Source of the DNA: Stratiolaelaps scimitus
Taxonomy: Eukaryota; Arthropoda; Arachnida; Mesostigmata; Laelapidae
Reading direction: 5' to 3'
DNA: 64,000 nt
Assembly (NCBI GenBank): GCA_019614645.1
Contig: JABWDB010000005.1
Span: 2,450,001-2,514,000, forward strand
This document shows positions 43,263 through 56,500 of the stretch, in pieces. Both the position numbers and the translations under genes were made by a program. The notes beneath the pieces were generated by a model. The model made no database searches and was not told the DNA's origin. It saw nothing but the letters and a program-made list of their open reading frames with translations. Within the stretch, counting starts at the first letter, position 1; the number at the start of each line of letters is the position of its first letter.

Positions 43263-45282
43263 CAACTAACTGACGGGTGACTAGGGCGAAATACTCCACC
43301 GTCCGAAGAATAACTTCACGCAGGAATAAGACAATTCAAAAATGCTCACAGCTATTACCAACACCGAATATGCTTGGAAACGTGATGTGTTCTCATATAT
43401 GCTTGTAGACATGCTATGAAAAATACATAGCGAAACCTGTTACCGAACGCGACAAATCGAAGCTCTGCAGTTCGAGCAGCCTTCGATAACTAGTGAAATG
43501 CTTACTAAGTGAAGAAGTGTGATGGTCTGTTTAGCTGTGAACGTGCACGCAAGAGTAACTATGGCTGGTTCGCATTGGCAGGTTAACTTAACAGCTAATT
43601 GAAATGATCTGCCTGACTTCTCTGCTGCCTCTGGTAGAAACAGTGTTGGAGGGCTTAATTAAGCGTCGTGATAGCCGAACGGAGTATGTGCCTCTTACTA
43701 GTTTTGTCTCAGACTATGCCCTACGGGGGGGAACTGGGCGCATCCCATTCAGGTGAGATTCCTAGAGAAGGTTCAAGCCGTAAGTGAAACCCAAACGTCT
43801 TTAGGACCGCTTTTAACAAGACAGATTAAACGCTCCGAGCTGACCTTCACGTCTGCGCACCAGCCGTAATGGAGTCGCCCCTATATTTGAGACATGAACA
43901 GATTCGATTTATTCCACCTCAAGTCTAAACTGGTTCATCGGCTCTGACCTCTGAGCACGAATACTGCGACTGACAATGAATCAAAAAATAGGCAAATATA
44001 GATTATTGATGCTTGATTTCTTCTCAGAAAATACCAATCCGATACTAATGGTGTCGATTAATCGGTATGAACGCATCTCTAAGAGACAGGCACGGAGAAG
44101 CAGGCACAGGTGTATGAAAAATGAATTTTTGCCTCGCATTCTAGGCATCTACTATCATACTATAGACATTAGCTCAGAAACAAGATGTTATAGAAACGAT
44201 GATTTTATTTTTTGTATTCATTAATTTTGGCCTAGCGACGCCTTCTGGCTCAACGCGACAGATTAAATATGAATATCGCTCTTCGGCGAGCCGAGACGTC
44301 ACACGAAATGCCACGCTTTTCTCGGCTTGTTTTCGCTCGTAAAATGAACATCTTGCGGGATCATGTGACACCTATTTGTGGTGGTGCCCACACTACGTAC
44401 TTTTAATCTGCCGTGAATCCATTTAGTAGTGTACACGGCCTCATAACATTAGGCTAATACTCATTAGTGTTCGCAATGGCACATGCGTGCGACCAGCGTA
44501 TTATCGGGTATCTGTCAGTGATTCATGTTGAAAATTGTAACTATCCATTTAATAGTGTCGCCTCTATCGGCGCCTCGTCGATCGACGTATCTCCCTTGCC
44601 GTATACTTACGAGCCTGCGAGGTAATTTCAAAACGGAATGGGAGGGCACGCATTTCGATTTCTTCACGCGCAAGCGATTGATATGGAGGGCGAGCGAATG
44701 GGGGTCGGCCGGGTCCTTGGGAACCCCATCGTTGACTGGAGGGCTTGCGTCCTGACGGGGCGAACGACCCGAGCGGGAACCGCGTCGGCACACGACGCTT
44801 CCAAATGGGCTTCCTGCCGGTTGGTCCTGCATATCTGCAGGCCCATAGAACTCTTTCCTCTATCCAATTACGTGCCTTTCTTCCTCCCTTGTGCTTCGGG
44901 GCTTTCTGCTCAGAGGCGAACGCACGACCGGCCGAGGCGCCCAGCGGACTTGACTGCTTGATTGCGCGCAACGCGCGATCCTGTCTTCACTTCATACGCA
45001 TTCATCGGCCTATTCATTCACAGCAATCGACACCGCAATCAGACGCACCACTCTCCTCTGCTCACAGCACAGGGTAGCTGTACACAGCAGCCGATCGGAG
45101 CGCTGATCTGAGCTGGTGTGGCGTTCTGGGAGCTGGCGCTGCCGCCGGAATTCGCGTCAGTGTCAGAAGTGTAAGGAGGTGGGGAGTGGGCGAACTGAAA
45201 GACCCCGCTATCGCATTCACCTATTCAGATATTATGTACGCGATCATGTATGTAGATGGAGGGCAGGCCAACAGATACACAC

Positions 45283-45283
45283 G

Positions 45284-45317
<34 letters not shown>

Positions 45318-45322
45318 TATAT
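45283..45322. repeat. (TA)n microsatellite
   Basis: TA repeat with one C interruption near 45312. Confidence 0.95.
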
Positions 45323-45653
45323 CTACCCGTAAACCGCCTTACGGCGTTCGCTTCCTCTCGCAGCTGTATAGATCGACAGACATACATAGACAAAGCCACA
45401 CAGATCTATATCGGGGTCATTACTCAGATGAGGTGATTACGCCGTGCAGCGGGAAGGCAACGGGCTCAGAGACATGGGGGTGGGGATTTCTACTGTCGTC
45501 AAAGTTACCGCTGGCTAACCCACCCCTCTGCTAGGTCTTCCTGCCGACCGAGGTAAACGCTAGAGCTATACGACAGCGGTGCAGCGAGTTACGGTGAAGT
45601 AGAACAAACAGATAAACGGTCCACGGGGCGAACACACGCACACGTACGCACAG

Positions 45654-46421
45654 GTGGATGGACGAACTTTTACGCCACCCGACAAAGGCAAAACTGCTTC
45701 ACGCTCTCGACTACTCCACCCCAGACGATCTACGTTCAGCTCCACCACAACAGTCAATCAGGCAGCGGCAACGGGAGGCGGGGAGCCTCCTGCGCCGCCG
45801 CCGCCGCTCCCGCCAACAACACTAGCAGCAGTGTCGCTGCCGTCAAGGAGTTGTCGTCGTCGTCGTCAGCAACAACAACAACAACAACATCAGCAGCAGC
45901 GCCTGCAACCCAACTGCGATGACGAGCATCAAGCGGAACACCACTGTGTGTGGCCTACACGAACTCTCTTAGAGACAATTGCTCGGTTGCATCGTCGTGG
46001 GGCAGTCGTGCTAACGACGACGCATGCGGTGTTGGCGGCGGCGGCGGCTTCGGTGGCAGCGGCGACGGGTTGTAGGCCTGACCGTTCGAAATGCGCGGTG
46101 CGACAAAGCCGCCGCCGTCCGCGCTCTTCTATTGCTCTATCAGCCCTCGACGTCGACGACAACAGGCACGGCGGCGAGATGTGTTGCTTGTCACCGCAAC
46201 ATTGCGCGCGTTTGTCTCGTCAGACGCAAGCGGCGGATAGCCCGCTAGCTAGTAGCACCTCGTGCATATTAACGACATACGTTCATCATGGAGACATAGG
46301 GAATGCTTTCAGCAGATGGGCAGAAATAGCGCTCATAGAGATCCCTGGAGATGTACACACAGAGGCATATAGGCTCTCACGAAAACACTACCGATACCCC
46401 AGTCCAACGATCACGACATAG
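45654..46421 (+). other. low-complexity open frame, coding status doubtful
   Basis: A 255-codon frame beginning MDGRTFTPPDKGKTASRSRL with poly-Pro, poly-Gln/Gln-His and Ala-rich runs from caa/cag and gcg repeats. No domain is visible. It may be a long GC-rich leader of an upstream RASL10B promoter or simply chance openness. No acceptor or donor decides it. Confidence 0.2.
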
Positions 46422-48989
46422 GCTTGACAGCGGATTGGCGATGAATGCTGAAGTATATGAACGAATGCGGACAACGAGAAAACGGGGTTTGTCCATTGCT
46501 ATTCTTTGAGGTACGCTGAGCAAGAGTCAAAAGTCACTAGATAAATAAACCTCACGTTTACGAAGTTGCTTGAAAAGTCACCTGGTGACATTTCGCCCCA
46601 CCTTGCTTAATAATATGTATGCTATTGTTGCATATGGATAGGGAGACTACTTCGGGCGGTGACACTAACAGCAGATTAGTTATTAATTAGGCCTTCGGCA
46701 ATTGGCAGGCCTCATGTTCGTTCGATGCGCACCTGCCCGAGATGCGTGCAAGATACTGTACGTTTCTTCCAACTCATGCACCGTGCAGAACACGTTGTAC
46801 TCAATCAGTGTCATGCAAAAATCTTGGTATCGACTAGGAAGCAAGCCGGATTACACATTCGTTAGTTTTTTTTTTTTTTTTTTTTTTTTATTCACACTAG
46901 TTTGGGCAGCACATTTGGTAAATGAGATGATCACTGCAGCCATCGATTTAATTGCGACAGCAGCGTTTTTCTTGGTTCGGCTTACTTGATTTTGTTCATT
47001 TGTTTGACCTCGTCAATGGGTCGCAGAAAAGCGAGAAAACCCGTTTTCTTACCGCGCCCATGAGAAAACCAAGCGGGGTTCTTCATGCGTCGGCCGGTTC
47101 TTTCGCGGGCCCAACTTGTTGGGTAAGTGTCAAATGGCCGGCTGGAAATGTTTCTCGAGTTCGTGTTCAGTACGCTGTTCGAACGCTGCTCTAGTCATTT
47201 TCGACGTTACGTTGGCTTGCTCGTTCTGAGGCTGTTCGTTGTCTCGTCGGTTAACAATTAGAGGCGCCGTTGGCGACCCGCGGAAGGGCTGCTCGTCCGG
47301 AGGTGGGCGACGACCTCAATTCTCGGACTTCACTCGAATAGAATCACTCATCGGACACAATGGATATGCAACAATTGTCCTGTTCACACGTTACCTCTAG
47401 ACGCCTGCCGTCGACGAAACGAACGCCATATCGTGAGGAATCCGTTACCACACGGAACGGCCGGACGACGGCGCGCGAGGGACCATGGGGCTGCGCAGGG
47501 GGCTTCGAACGTGCTAAAGCGTTTTTGGTCTCCGAGAAAGGGAGTGTCATAACGAGGATGGCGAGAAAATATAACATTCGAAGAAGCGTGGGGGGGGGTG
47601 GTCAACTAGTGTCGTGGATATGAATTGGATGTGTTTTGTGATGCGCCTTCTGAGAGGAGATTTTAGTTTTATCAAACACAACATGAGATATCAGACGTGG
47701 TGCCCGCTCAAGGCCACTCTGATGTATCGTCCTGAGACATTTGAATTCTGAACCGACTGAATTTTGAAAATGCTCACGTAAGAGCTTTCTTATATAATAT
47801 CAAAGTAATATATCGAATATGACCATGTATAGAATCTAGTCGTCTATAAGGCACTATCAAATAGATAGATTTCACCAAATGTATTCAAGAGGTCAAAAGA
47901 GCTCTGAAGAAAGAGAGATGTGGACACCCGCATCAATCTGTATACCAGAGATAATCACTATACTAATAATATCATTACATTGAAACCATCGCGATATCCC
48001 AATCGACTCATTTGTTCGTTATATGTATAGCCAACAAAAATATCACTACTCTGGGATCGCTACCGCTGACGGCTGTGGCATTTATGTTACTCGTCGACAC
48101 GTATTCGGTCCGTCCGTGTGTGTGTCAGCGTGTTTTGCGTTTGTCGGCACACCAGCGTTGGAGGACGACAGATATCGTTTTGTTCCTGATCGCCCTCGGA
48201 CCGACCTTGTCGTCAGACTATTTATCGTGGCGTTGAGCCACCATAACCGATCCACGATGACAGCCACGTCACCACGTGGTCTCTCGCTCAGTGGTGGCCT
48301 CTAAGCGTGAGCAAAAAGTCCACAGCGGCTGTTGCTGCTGTCGCTGGCACGGCTGCAGTTGGCCGTTTTTCTGTTTCTAGCTGATCTATGCTTACGTACG
48401 AGTGCGGGCTACCACAGCAGCCGCGTCTGGCTAATTCCGTATGGCGCCATCGCTGGGGCTCGACGATCATGAGTGCAGACTGCGATAGGCAGTGGACTGT
48501 ACCCGCGGCGGCTAGACACGCCCCGGAGTAGAAATGATCCCAATGCTATAACCAATCAAGGTAATTAATTAACATCTATTGAATCGGCGCCGACCGCATT
48601 CAAAGGATCGAGCACGATGGTGTCTCTCCATTCGAGCTCGGGCGGCTGAACGCTATCCGCCACCGCCGTCGCCTGAGGGTCGCGAGAGATCCCAGCGGCC
48701 GGCCGTGCCGACTTAGACGGCCTCTAGTCGGATGCTATTGTAGTATACACACCTGTGTGTCCCTGTGACGGTACAGATGCAGCGGATGTCCTAGTGATGT
48801 GCGAGTGGGCGACTTCAACTGAAGGCTGCTGACTCTCTGATTGATTGGCGCAGATACATTTGATAGCGTTCACACGCGTATCCTACATGACAGCCACATG
48901 GACGTGTAGAATACAATTTATATGTATCGTAAAAGGAAATAAAATTCGTCTACGTATCACATATGTTCCCAGAACGGTAACTTATATAA

Positions 48990-49036
48990 TTGAACGTACA
49001 AGTTAAGAAAATACACAGAGTGAGTTGTACGTTCAA
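48990..49036. repeat. 12-bp perfect inverted repeat
   Basis: ttgaacgtacaa at 48990-49001 and ttgtacgttcaa at 49025-49036, with a 23-base loop. Confidence 0.9.
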
Positions 49037-50211
49037 ACTGCCAGTTGTATTTAGTGGATATGACAACGAAATCGACGAGAAAGTGATGAACTCCCAAGCT
49101 GAATGACTACGACCATACTCGGGGTTAACTTAATCCCTGCTTCGAGTGGCCACAACGAGCAATTACGGCTCGCCCCTTCAGGCGTGTCTGTGTCCGTGTT
49201 GTGCCAACCAAGGCAAATATACCCATAGTATATATATATATATATATATATATGCATCTCAGCTCAATCTATCCCTCTGTTATATCCGTCCCTTTAGCAA
49301 TAACTTGGTGGAGGACGACTCATTGCTTGAACGGGCAGCGTGTGTTCTTTACGCGACTCCGTGCGGCGTATCGGCCAGGGCCAGCACGGATATGAAAGGT
49401 TGACCGGTAGCCGATATGAGTCAATGCGGGAGCGAACGCGGCGATGAGTACAGGCTTTGCACACAGGCAGACGGCCATTGAGACCCCGTCAATTATCTCT
49501 TGCGATCTTCGTACTTCTACTAATCGCCCTGCCTGGACCCGTGTAATTGCGGCTTGCTAGCCTTTACGTCGATCGAGTCGAGCCCGGTGGCGTGGGTGCA
49601 TGCGTCTTGCAACCGGAGGCGACGGACGTAGGTGCACCTGGGGGTTTGACCCCCACCGTTTGTCCATTTGCCGTTAAAGGGGTTGTCCGCCTTACGAAGC
49701 AATGCCGAAAACAGTTGTACCCTGGACGTTAAATGCTTAGGGGCATTAGTAGTCACCGCGAAAAAAATCGTAGGCCACGGCGATGAGAGGTCGCGGTTGG
49801 GGAGGAGAGGAATTATTGATGCGCTGAATACAGTGTCTTGTATAGTATGTACAACGAAGCGATAATCTACAAGTCGTTGTATAGCGATGAACGAACACAT
49901 TGAGGGATATGAGTTAGAAATATTCGGTGAATGTCGACTTCTAATGATGACACAAATGCATTTCGTTAAACGAAATGTACCAATTTTCGGAAAGATGTCT
50001 CTAGCCTCTAGTACTACGGTCATATGTAGATGTCTGTTCATTGCATCGGTCAACACATGAATGCGTTGACATGCAATCAACAGACGCTGTAAATTTGCTA
50101 CGACAGTTTACAATGGCAATATTCAACTTGAGTGACAAGTGTAAGCTAAGTATATGAACAATTGGAATAATGTCTCCGTATGTGTGTGTATATGCCTTTG
50201 TCACTTCTTCA

Positions 50212-50536
50212 GGTGCTGGGACAGCAGGTCGAGCCGCGGCGATCGTCGCTAGGCTTGAGTTCGCCATCGGATTACGACGTTTCGACAGGGGAGCGACGCT
50301 CTCAAGTGGACGCATTATACCGAGTGGCCCGCTCGCCCGTCCCTTTAATAGCTGAGGACAGAAACCATGCGCGCTCCGCGAGCCGGATATCGCCCGCAGA
50401 CGGCGAGAAGACGCATCGCCACCGCGTATAATATCGTTATCTCGTGTCGGCCAGGGCTGGCGATGCCTGAGAGAGAAATGACAGACTTCCCCTACAGTCC
50501 TTTGTGGGGCTAGAGGGTTCTCGATACGGGACCGCC
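50212..50536 (+). promoter_or_regulatory. possible 5' UTR exon portion of RASL10B
   Basis: A cttcttcag acceptor at 50203-50211 precedes a GC-rich stretch that runs into the RASL10B start codon. The longest frame through it (LGLSSPSDYDVSTGERRSQV and onward) stops at about 50431, before the ATG, so the stretch fits a spliced leader exon best. It could also be the terminal exon of an unseen gene. Confidence 0.3.
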
Positions 50537-50551
50537 ATGAGCCTCATTAAG
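50537..50551 (+). CDS. RASL10B: RASL10B exon 1 (five codons, MSLIK)
   Basis: ATGAGCCTCATTAAG in a good context (gaccgccATGA), followed directly by donor gtacgt, phase 0. It supplies the short strand leader before VVVLGAPG and matches the short leader of RASL10 proteins. It is too small to be found by ORF length. Confidence 0.85.
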
Positions 50552-53500
50552 GTACGTATGAAATAGGCAGACGCTCAAGAGTTGGACGGAGAGACCCGTG
50601 GACGAGTGCAGTAGTGTAATCGGAGCAGACGATGACAAAACAGCGACACCAACAATAACAACAACAACGCTGGGCGAACAATGCAGTTTCGAGGTGACCC
50701 AAAAAAGGGCGCAGACCGCGACAGGGTACAGCCACTCGGGGTAACAGCAAGCAAACGTTTTGCATAGGTACTAAGTGGTGAGACTGAATGTGCAACTCAA
50801 TGTTCAGTCACTCAGCGCGACGGCAACTATTTAGCTAGGCATCTTCGAGATCCATATTGGCATTCATTGATCCTTTATCTAATTGGATCTTACGAGGACA
50901 TTGTATTCGCCTGATACATAACATGCGGGGAGAGAACTCCGCCTGTTACGATCTACGGGCAATCGAGAGAAAGCTCAAAAAGTTTGCCTCATTGTCAATG
51001 TGTCTGCTACAATGAAGAACGGCCTAGATGAAGCAAAATTGATGACCATGATCGACTATGAGTTGGCGTGCGGGGTGTGATAGCTAAACGGTCACGAGCG
51101 CCCGGGTCGCTGCTGACTGAACTTCTTAATTCCATTTTTGACGATGCTTGCGAACATCCATCATGGGAAGTTTCGCTTTGTGTGGCTATCAACATACGCC
51201 TTCTGAGATCAAGCGCATGATCCAAGACAATCGTTGAACCTTTTTGTGTCAACTACGCCTTACCTTCACGATGAAAGGTTGAATAATACCTGTTTTCGGC
51301 ACGCCTAACCTGTTCTATTCCTTAAGCAGGCGATTCTTCTGTCGTCACTTGTACGAATATTTGATTCGCTCACGAAATTCATTATAGCTGCCCTGGCCAA
51401 CGTCTCACTTGGTTCTGGTCGGCCGCAACCTAGCAATTTCATTGCGCTACTTGTCTGAATTGGATCGAGAGTCGTGGCCGCTGTCAGGTCGACGACGGTC
51501 GTCTCATCCCGAGCGTGATATGTTAGCTTGTTACGGATCACTCAAGTCCATGGGTCTCTAGGCGCCAATGATCGCGGAAGTCTTAATAATACGAAACCAT
51601 ACTGCTCCACGGCGAGGTGCATTTCGTGATGTCGAATCACCACGAGTTCGCAAACTATTGAGCAATGTAAACAGGGGCTACCTATGGCGGAAAGTCTCAA
51701 GAAGAATTTAATGCATTTAAACCAGGACGATTCTGTTTCAATGTACATATGCTGATAGGGCACCAAGAACCAACTGTCGGATATTCTTTGCAGCGGTGAA
51801 ACATTCTAGTCAAGCAAACGTCACTCCTTTACTAAGAGCTGTAACAACTCAGCATTACTTGATATCAATACAAATATCTACCGGTGACCAGCAGCATTGC
51901 CAAGCAACACCAAGTCAAGCGGGTACGTTGTCTTCAACCAGAGAAATTGTGATTATCTATCATAATGGATGGGCCGCGTATACAACGGGCAAGGTAACGA
52001 GATAGAACTGAAGGCTGTCTTTTACATTTCTACACGGGTCAGATTATTGATGCCAACCAACTGTGACCGGGCCCATATAATAGCCAGATAGTCTCGCCAT
52101 CCACATAACTGGGCCGCAGTTGATTAACGGCCCCGTGCAAATGATCTGTCCGTCGATAATGGACGGCTACCCGTTTCGCGTCTACCACTGTCTTGTGATG
52201 ACCACATCATCGCGTCGACCTTTATTCTATTGGGTGTCGCACATTTGGCCATGTTTCGAAAGTTTTCTTCCCTTCAGCTAACTATAAGCTGCTGGGCATT
52301 GTCTCTTCAGACGACAATCTATTAATCAAGGGCTCACAGCTAGTCCATACGCGGACTGCTCACGAGGGGAAGGCTTATGGAATTTAATCAAGCCATGTAA
52401 GCGGCCAGCCCAGTGGCTCAATGGCCTGAGTAGCGTCCAGCTATACAGCAGCACGTTCATTACATAGCATTAGGGCTCCCACTGGCACAGGCAGTGGCGC
52501 CACACTCAGCAGCAGTCGTCCATACACCGTCGGACGTGAGTCGAGAAATTTGACGCCTTTACATTTATATGGCTTGCTGTCCTTCAACAAGAAACACAAC
52601 CAGATACACACACACACACAAATCGAAACAGCAACGCGGTAATACCTCGTGGTTTCTGAAAGATGCAACCATTCATGAGGAAGGCGAAGGGGAAAACGTT
52701 CAAATGTCTTATTTCAATATGCTCAATCATACAATTGGCAAGCTTTCCTGCAAATCCTTGTGCTGGAAAATTGTCAATCGCTTCAGATTGGTATCTACTC
52801 GAGGAGTTCACTTCGTGCGTAACTTTTTTTTCTGTTAGCTAGGGACCCATCGATGAGCTAACATGCGTGTGCGAAGAATGCCAAGATATTTCAGGAGCTT
52901 CTGAGCCTTCGGCACCCAACGTAAGCACCATTGGGTACCCAGGCGCTCTGCACCTAGTAAATTTCTCGGGCTGACATTTACCAACATTTAACGTCCACGG
53001 TACTGCTTCGGGCATTGCTTCATAAGACTCCCTGCACCCCATGCCTTTTTTCTTTTTAAGAGGTTAAGGGAAAAATGCATTATGCAGACCAGACTTCACG
53101 ACTAAGGTATTCGTCTGGTACTATGGGACCCTTACCCACTAAAACCCTGCACTTCTTCGATTTGGGCCTTGATCCGGAACTGATTTTGTATTACTGCAGA
53201 CCAAGGCTTGCGGGGCGGGCAGCTGATGGATTGGAGTACATTCCCGCCCGGGTCCACACTCTGACTCGCGCAGAGCGGAGCGGGGAAGAGCCCGCAAAGG
53301 CTCGGGGGCCGCCGCGTCGTTTCCTTGCTCGCTTTTCGATCTCCTTCGCTCGCATCACCTCCTCAACATAGGGGCTGATAGCTTGCCAAACTTCCTCGCT
53401 TTCGATCATGTTCATCAGCATGCTATCCACTGAGAAGGGCCGCCGCAGTTTTCTTTCAAGGGCAGTTTTATTCTCCTCGAAGCGTGTGCAGCTTTCGAGT

Positions 53501-56500
53501 GTGTGGGATACATCATAGCTATCGCCGGTGCCACAGAGCACACAGATGGGGCTTGCTTCCGTACCTATTCTGTGCAGGTATGTCTGGAAGCACCCATGGC
53601 CTGTCAGCACCTGGGTAAGGTGGCATGACATTTGGCCATGGAGTCTCTTTACCCACAGTTAGATGTAGGGTATCAAGAGCGTAGTCCACTCAGGCTTTTC
53701 AAGTCAGACTCTCTTTGCTGCCACGCATCGAGGGTCTCCTCCCTTACTTCCTCAGGGCTAAGCGCCGAGTTTGTGTGTCGCTTCGCTCTTTCCCGTACTT
53801 CGAGGTCCCACGGCACAGTCCGCGCAAGGGCCGAGGCCACCTCCGTGGATATTGTGCGGTACCCTCTGCAGATCCGAAGAGATAAAACCCGTTGGGTTCT
53901 TAAGCAACTCACTGTTCCTCGCCGTTTCCCAGATGGGCGCGGCGTAGAGCACAATAGAATCCGCCACCGTTGTCAGTAGCCTCCTCCTGCTCTCGCCTGC
54001 TCCGTAGGTATTAGGCAGTCTACTGATACACGCTGCCGCTTTGGCAGCTTTTGCCATAGCGTATCTCAAGTGGGCAATCATCCCCTTGTCAAGTATAACT
54101 CCGAGATACTTTGCCTCGTTCTGAGGGGTAATTTGGTGCCCACTCAGTTAGATCCCAATCAAAAGGATGGCTTCCGCCTTCTCCGGAGCGAGTGCAGGAG
54201 GTGCCGGTCCATTCACTCCGCAACCAGGTCCAAGGCTTCGTTGGGTCTCCAAGATCGTCTCATTCCTGGCAGTGGCCAGCAGGGCGAGACCATCAGCATA
54301 AGCCATTGGTCTTACATCTTCCGGCATCTCGAGGTTTACCACTCCGTCATAGGCCTGGTTCCACAGGATTGGGCCCAGAATGGACCCCTGCGGGACACCG
54401 GCTCTGACCGCGTACTCTACCGAGTTACCCAGGAGGATCTTGCTATCCTCTAGATAACTTGCTTCGATCTGTCGGAGATAGGGGGATATCCCCTTCTCTG
54501 CCAGGGCATCTACTACTACTGCCCAATTCATCGAATTGAAGGCATTCGTGACATTAAGGAGCACCACCAGGGAAAGCCCTCTGGGTTTCTGCGACTTGTT
54601 CCTTTCTTTCTCGGCGACCTTCATCAGGTTCTCTAGTTCCGAAAGAGTGGATCTGCCTCCTCTGAAGCCATGTTGCTTCTCCAAGAAGGATTCTTTAGAG
54701 ATAAAAGAAGGGCCTCGAACTCATACACTGGCCGCCCGGATATGACAGCTTCCAGAGCCTTGCCTACTCTGCTGAGGAGACACAGAGTCCTGTACGCTGA
54801 CGGGGTACCCGGTGGCTTCCCAGTCTTGGGGATAAGTATCAGTCTGGCACTTTTCCACTCTCTGGGGAACCTGCCCTCCCTCAACAGCCTTTCGGCCAGC
54901 TTTAAATAGGTTTCCGGTCATTTCAGCAGCAGGTGCCTTGCCGCTTCCGGTGGAATACCGCCCGTTCCCGGCGCCTTACCTACTTCAACCCTGCTCCCGG
55001 CATTTTGGACTTTTTGCGCCGTCAATGGTGGGAAGTCCGCGAAATCGGTCGCCTCTCTTTCCTGAGGTGCCTGCCGCGGAAACAGCTTTTCAACTATCTC
55101 TTTGACAAGGCTTTCCGGGAGTTTGGGAGGCGCCCCTCCTAGCTTCTTCATGGCGATCTTGTACCCTTTCCATCAAAGGTCGTGCTCGATCTCCTCGTAC
55201 ATTTCCTTCTACTTGGCCTCCTTGCTCCTCTTTATGAGGTCGCTCAGGTTCTTGCGAAACCCCCTGGTCTCCGTAGCGGACCCCCTGGCCATGTTGCACT
55301 CTGCACGAGCTTCAGCACTCTCTGGGGCCCGCAAGAAGGCGGGCTGGCGCCCGCGGCTTCTTGGATGCACCTGTGGGCGAAGCTACCCGATTTGTTCGGG
55401 TAGCTTCGTCGTTGTTGAGTTTCCCCACCCCTGACTTCTTTGCCTTTTGTTATTACCTTTCTTAGGACTTCGTGGAAGTCTTCCAAGGTGCTTTCGTGCT
55501 CTATCATTCCGACTATCAGATACCTGATGTAGGTGATCCTGTTGTCCTCACCTTCTTTTTCCCCTTCCCGGAGGATCCACTCCAGCGAGTCGCTGTTTTT
55601 AAGAGTGGCCATCCTGCCAGGGCTCATTCCCTGCGTGTTTTTCACAGCCGGGAAGTAACTGGTCAGCTTCTCAATTGGCGCCCGATCTTTGTCTGACCCC
55701 TTGGTGATAACGACCGTTCTAGTCTCCCTGTGCGCCAGTATGCTCTTCTGGCTTTCTTTTGTCCATTTAAAAGCTTTCTTCGGCCAGTCTATTTTGATGA
55801 TCTTTGCTAGATATTCGCCAGCCTTTATCGCCTGAAGCTTCTTCTCTATTTCCGCCAGCTGGCGGGCCTCCTTCATCTCGTGCCTCCTTCATCCCGTGCG
55901 AGATCCTTATGCCTGAGAACAAGCGCCTCCTGTGCCTCTATCCTCGTGAAGATCCGGCCCTGAAGAGTCGGCTGTGCTCGGCAGAGTTGCCCCACTTTCC
56001 ATTGCTGGGGAAGTTCTTCGCTCCTCGCTCTCTTAGTTTCGTTCTCCTGGGGACTGCTGGCCTTCCGTTTGGGTAGCCCAGATCTCTCGTTCATCATGTT
56101 CTGCGCCCTCAGTCGTGTCGTAAGGTCGGTCCCCCCTGTGCCGTAGGGAGCACTTCGGTATTCTTGTTGATCACGAGTGCCTGCCGTGGGGCCGGGTTGG
56201 TTGGCGTCCGTGACAGGCCACTAGGTTTGAACGTTGGATGGACGTCCCGCATTCTGCCGTTGTGCTTCTTGTCGGCGGGGTGGAAAGTCCCCTGGTTTTG
56301 GATCTGCACTGCTGGATTAGCTTCCCGGTCGTGATCCATGATTTCTATGCGCCCCACACCTATAAATAAATTCTCCGGGCTGACCCACAACCAACATTTA
56401 ACGTCCACGGTTGTGCTATTAGGCTGTTAGCGACCTTTAATATCGTTTAGTACACTGATGCTGTCAATAAAAAAAGCATTATCTGTCTCAACACTTTAGA

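Larger units (their letters stand above)
43263..50211. other. no supported gene, possible RASL10B upstream region
   Basis: GC-rich patches at 44.6-45.1 kb and 45.65-46.25 kb, a poly-T run at 46866-46889, TA tracts at 45283-45322 and 49229-49253, and a 12-bp hairpin at 48990-49036. The long minus frame at 49520-50080 has no recognisable domain. Confidence 0.4.
53046..56411 (-). mobile_element. decayed R1-like (Jockey superfamily) non-LTR retrotransposon
   Basis: On the minus strand, ORF1-like and reverse-transcriptase pieces run in order from 56344 to 53191 with several frameshifts. RT parts include KKLGGAPPKLPESLVKEIVE and GKAPGTGGIPPEA, then SARLILIPKTGKPPG, HGFRGGRSTLSELENL, AGVPQGSILGPILW, AYADGLALL and AKYLGVILDKG. 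The C-terminus has a CCHC-like knuckle, CVLCGTGDSYDVSHTLESC. An A-rich tail (T-rich on the plus strand, 53045-53060) marks the 3' end. The endonuclease region expected between ORF1 and the RT is not visible. Two catalytic Asp positions have changed (see the RT entry). Confidence 0.88.

Noticed and set aside
44564..45077. Overlapping frames of 100-135 codons on both strands
   Set aside because: They occur together because of GC-rich, stop-poor sequence; none shows a domain or conserved motif.
49520..50080. 186-codon minus-strand frame
   Set aside because: No domain, signal or splice support, and codon pattern unremarkable; likely chance.
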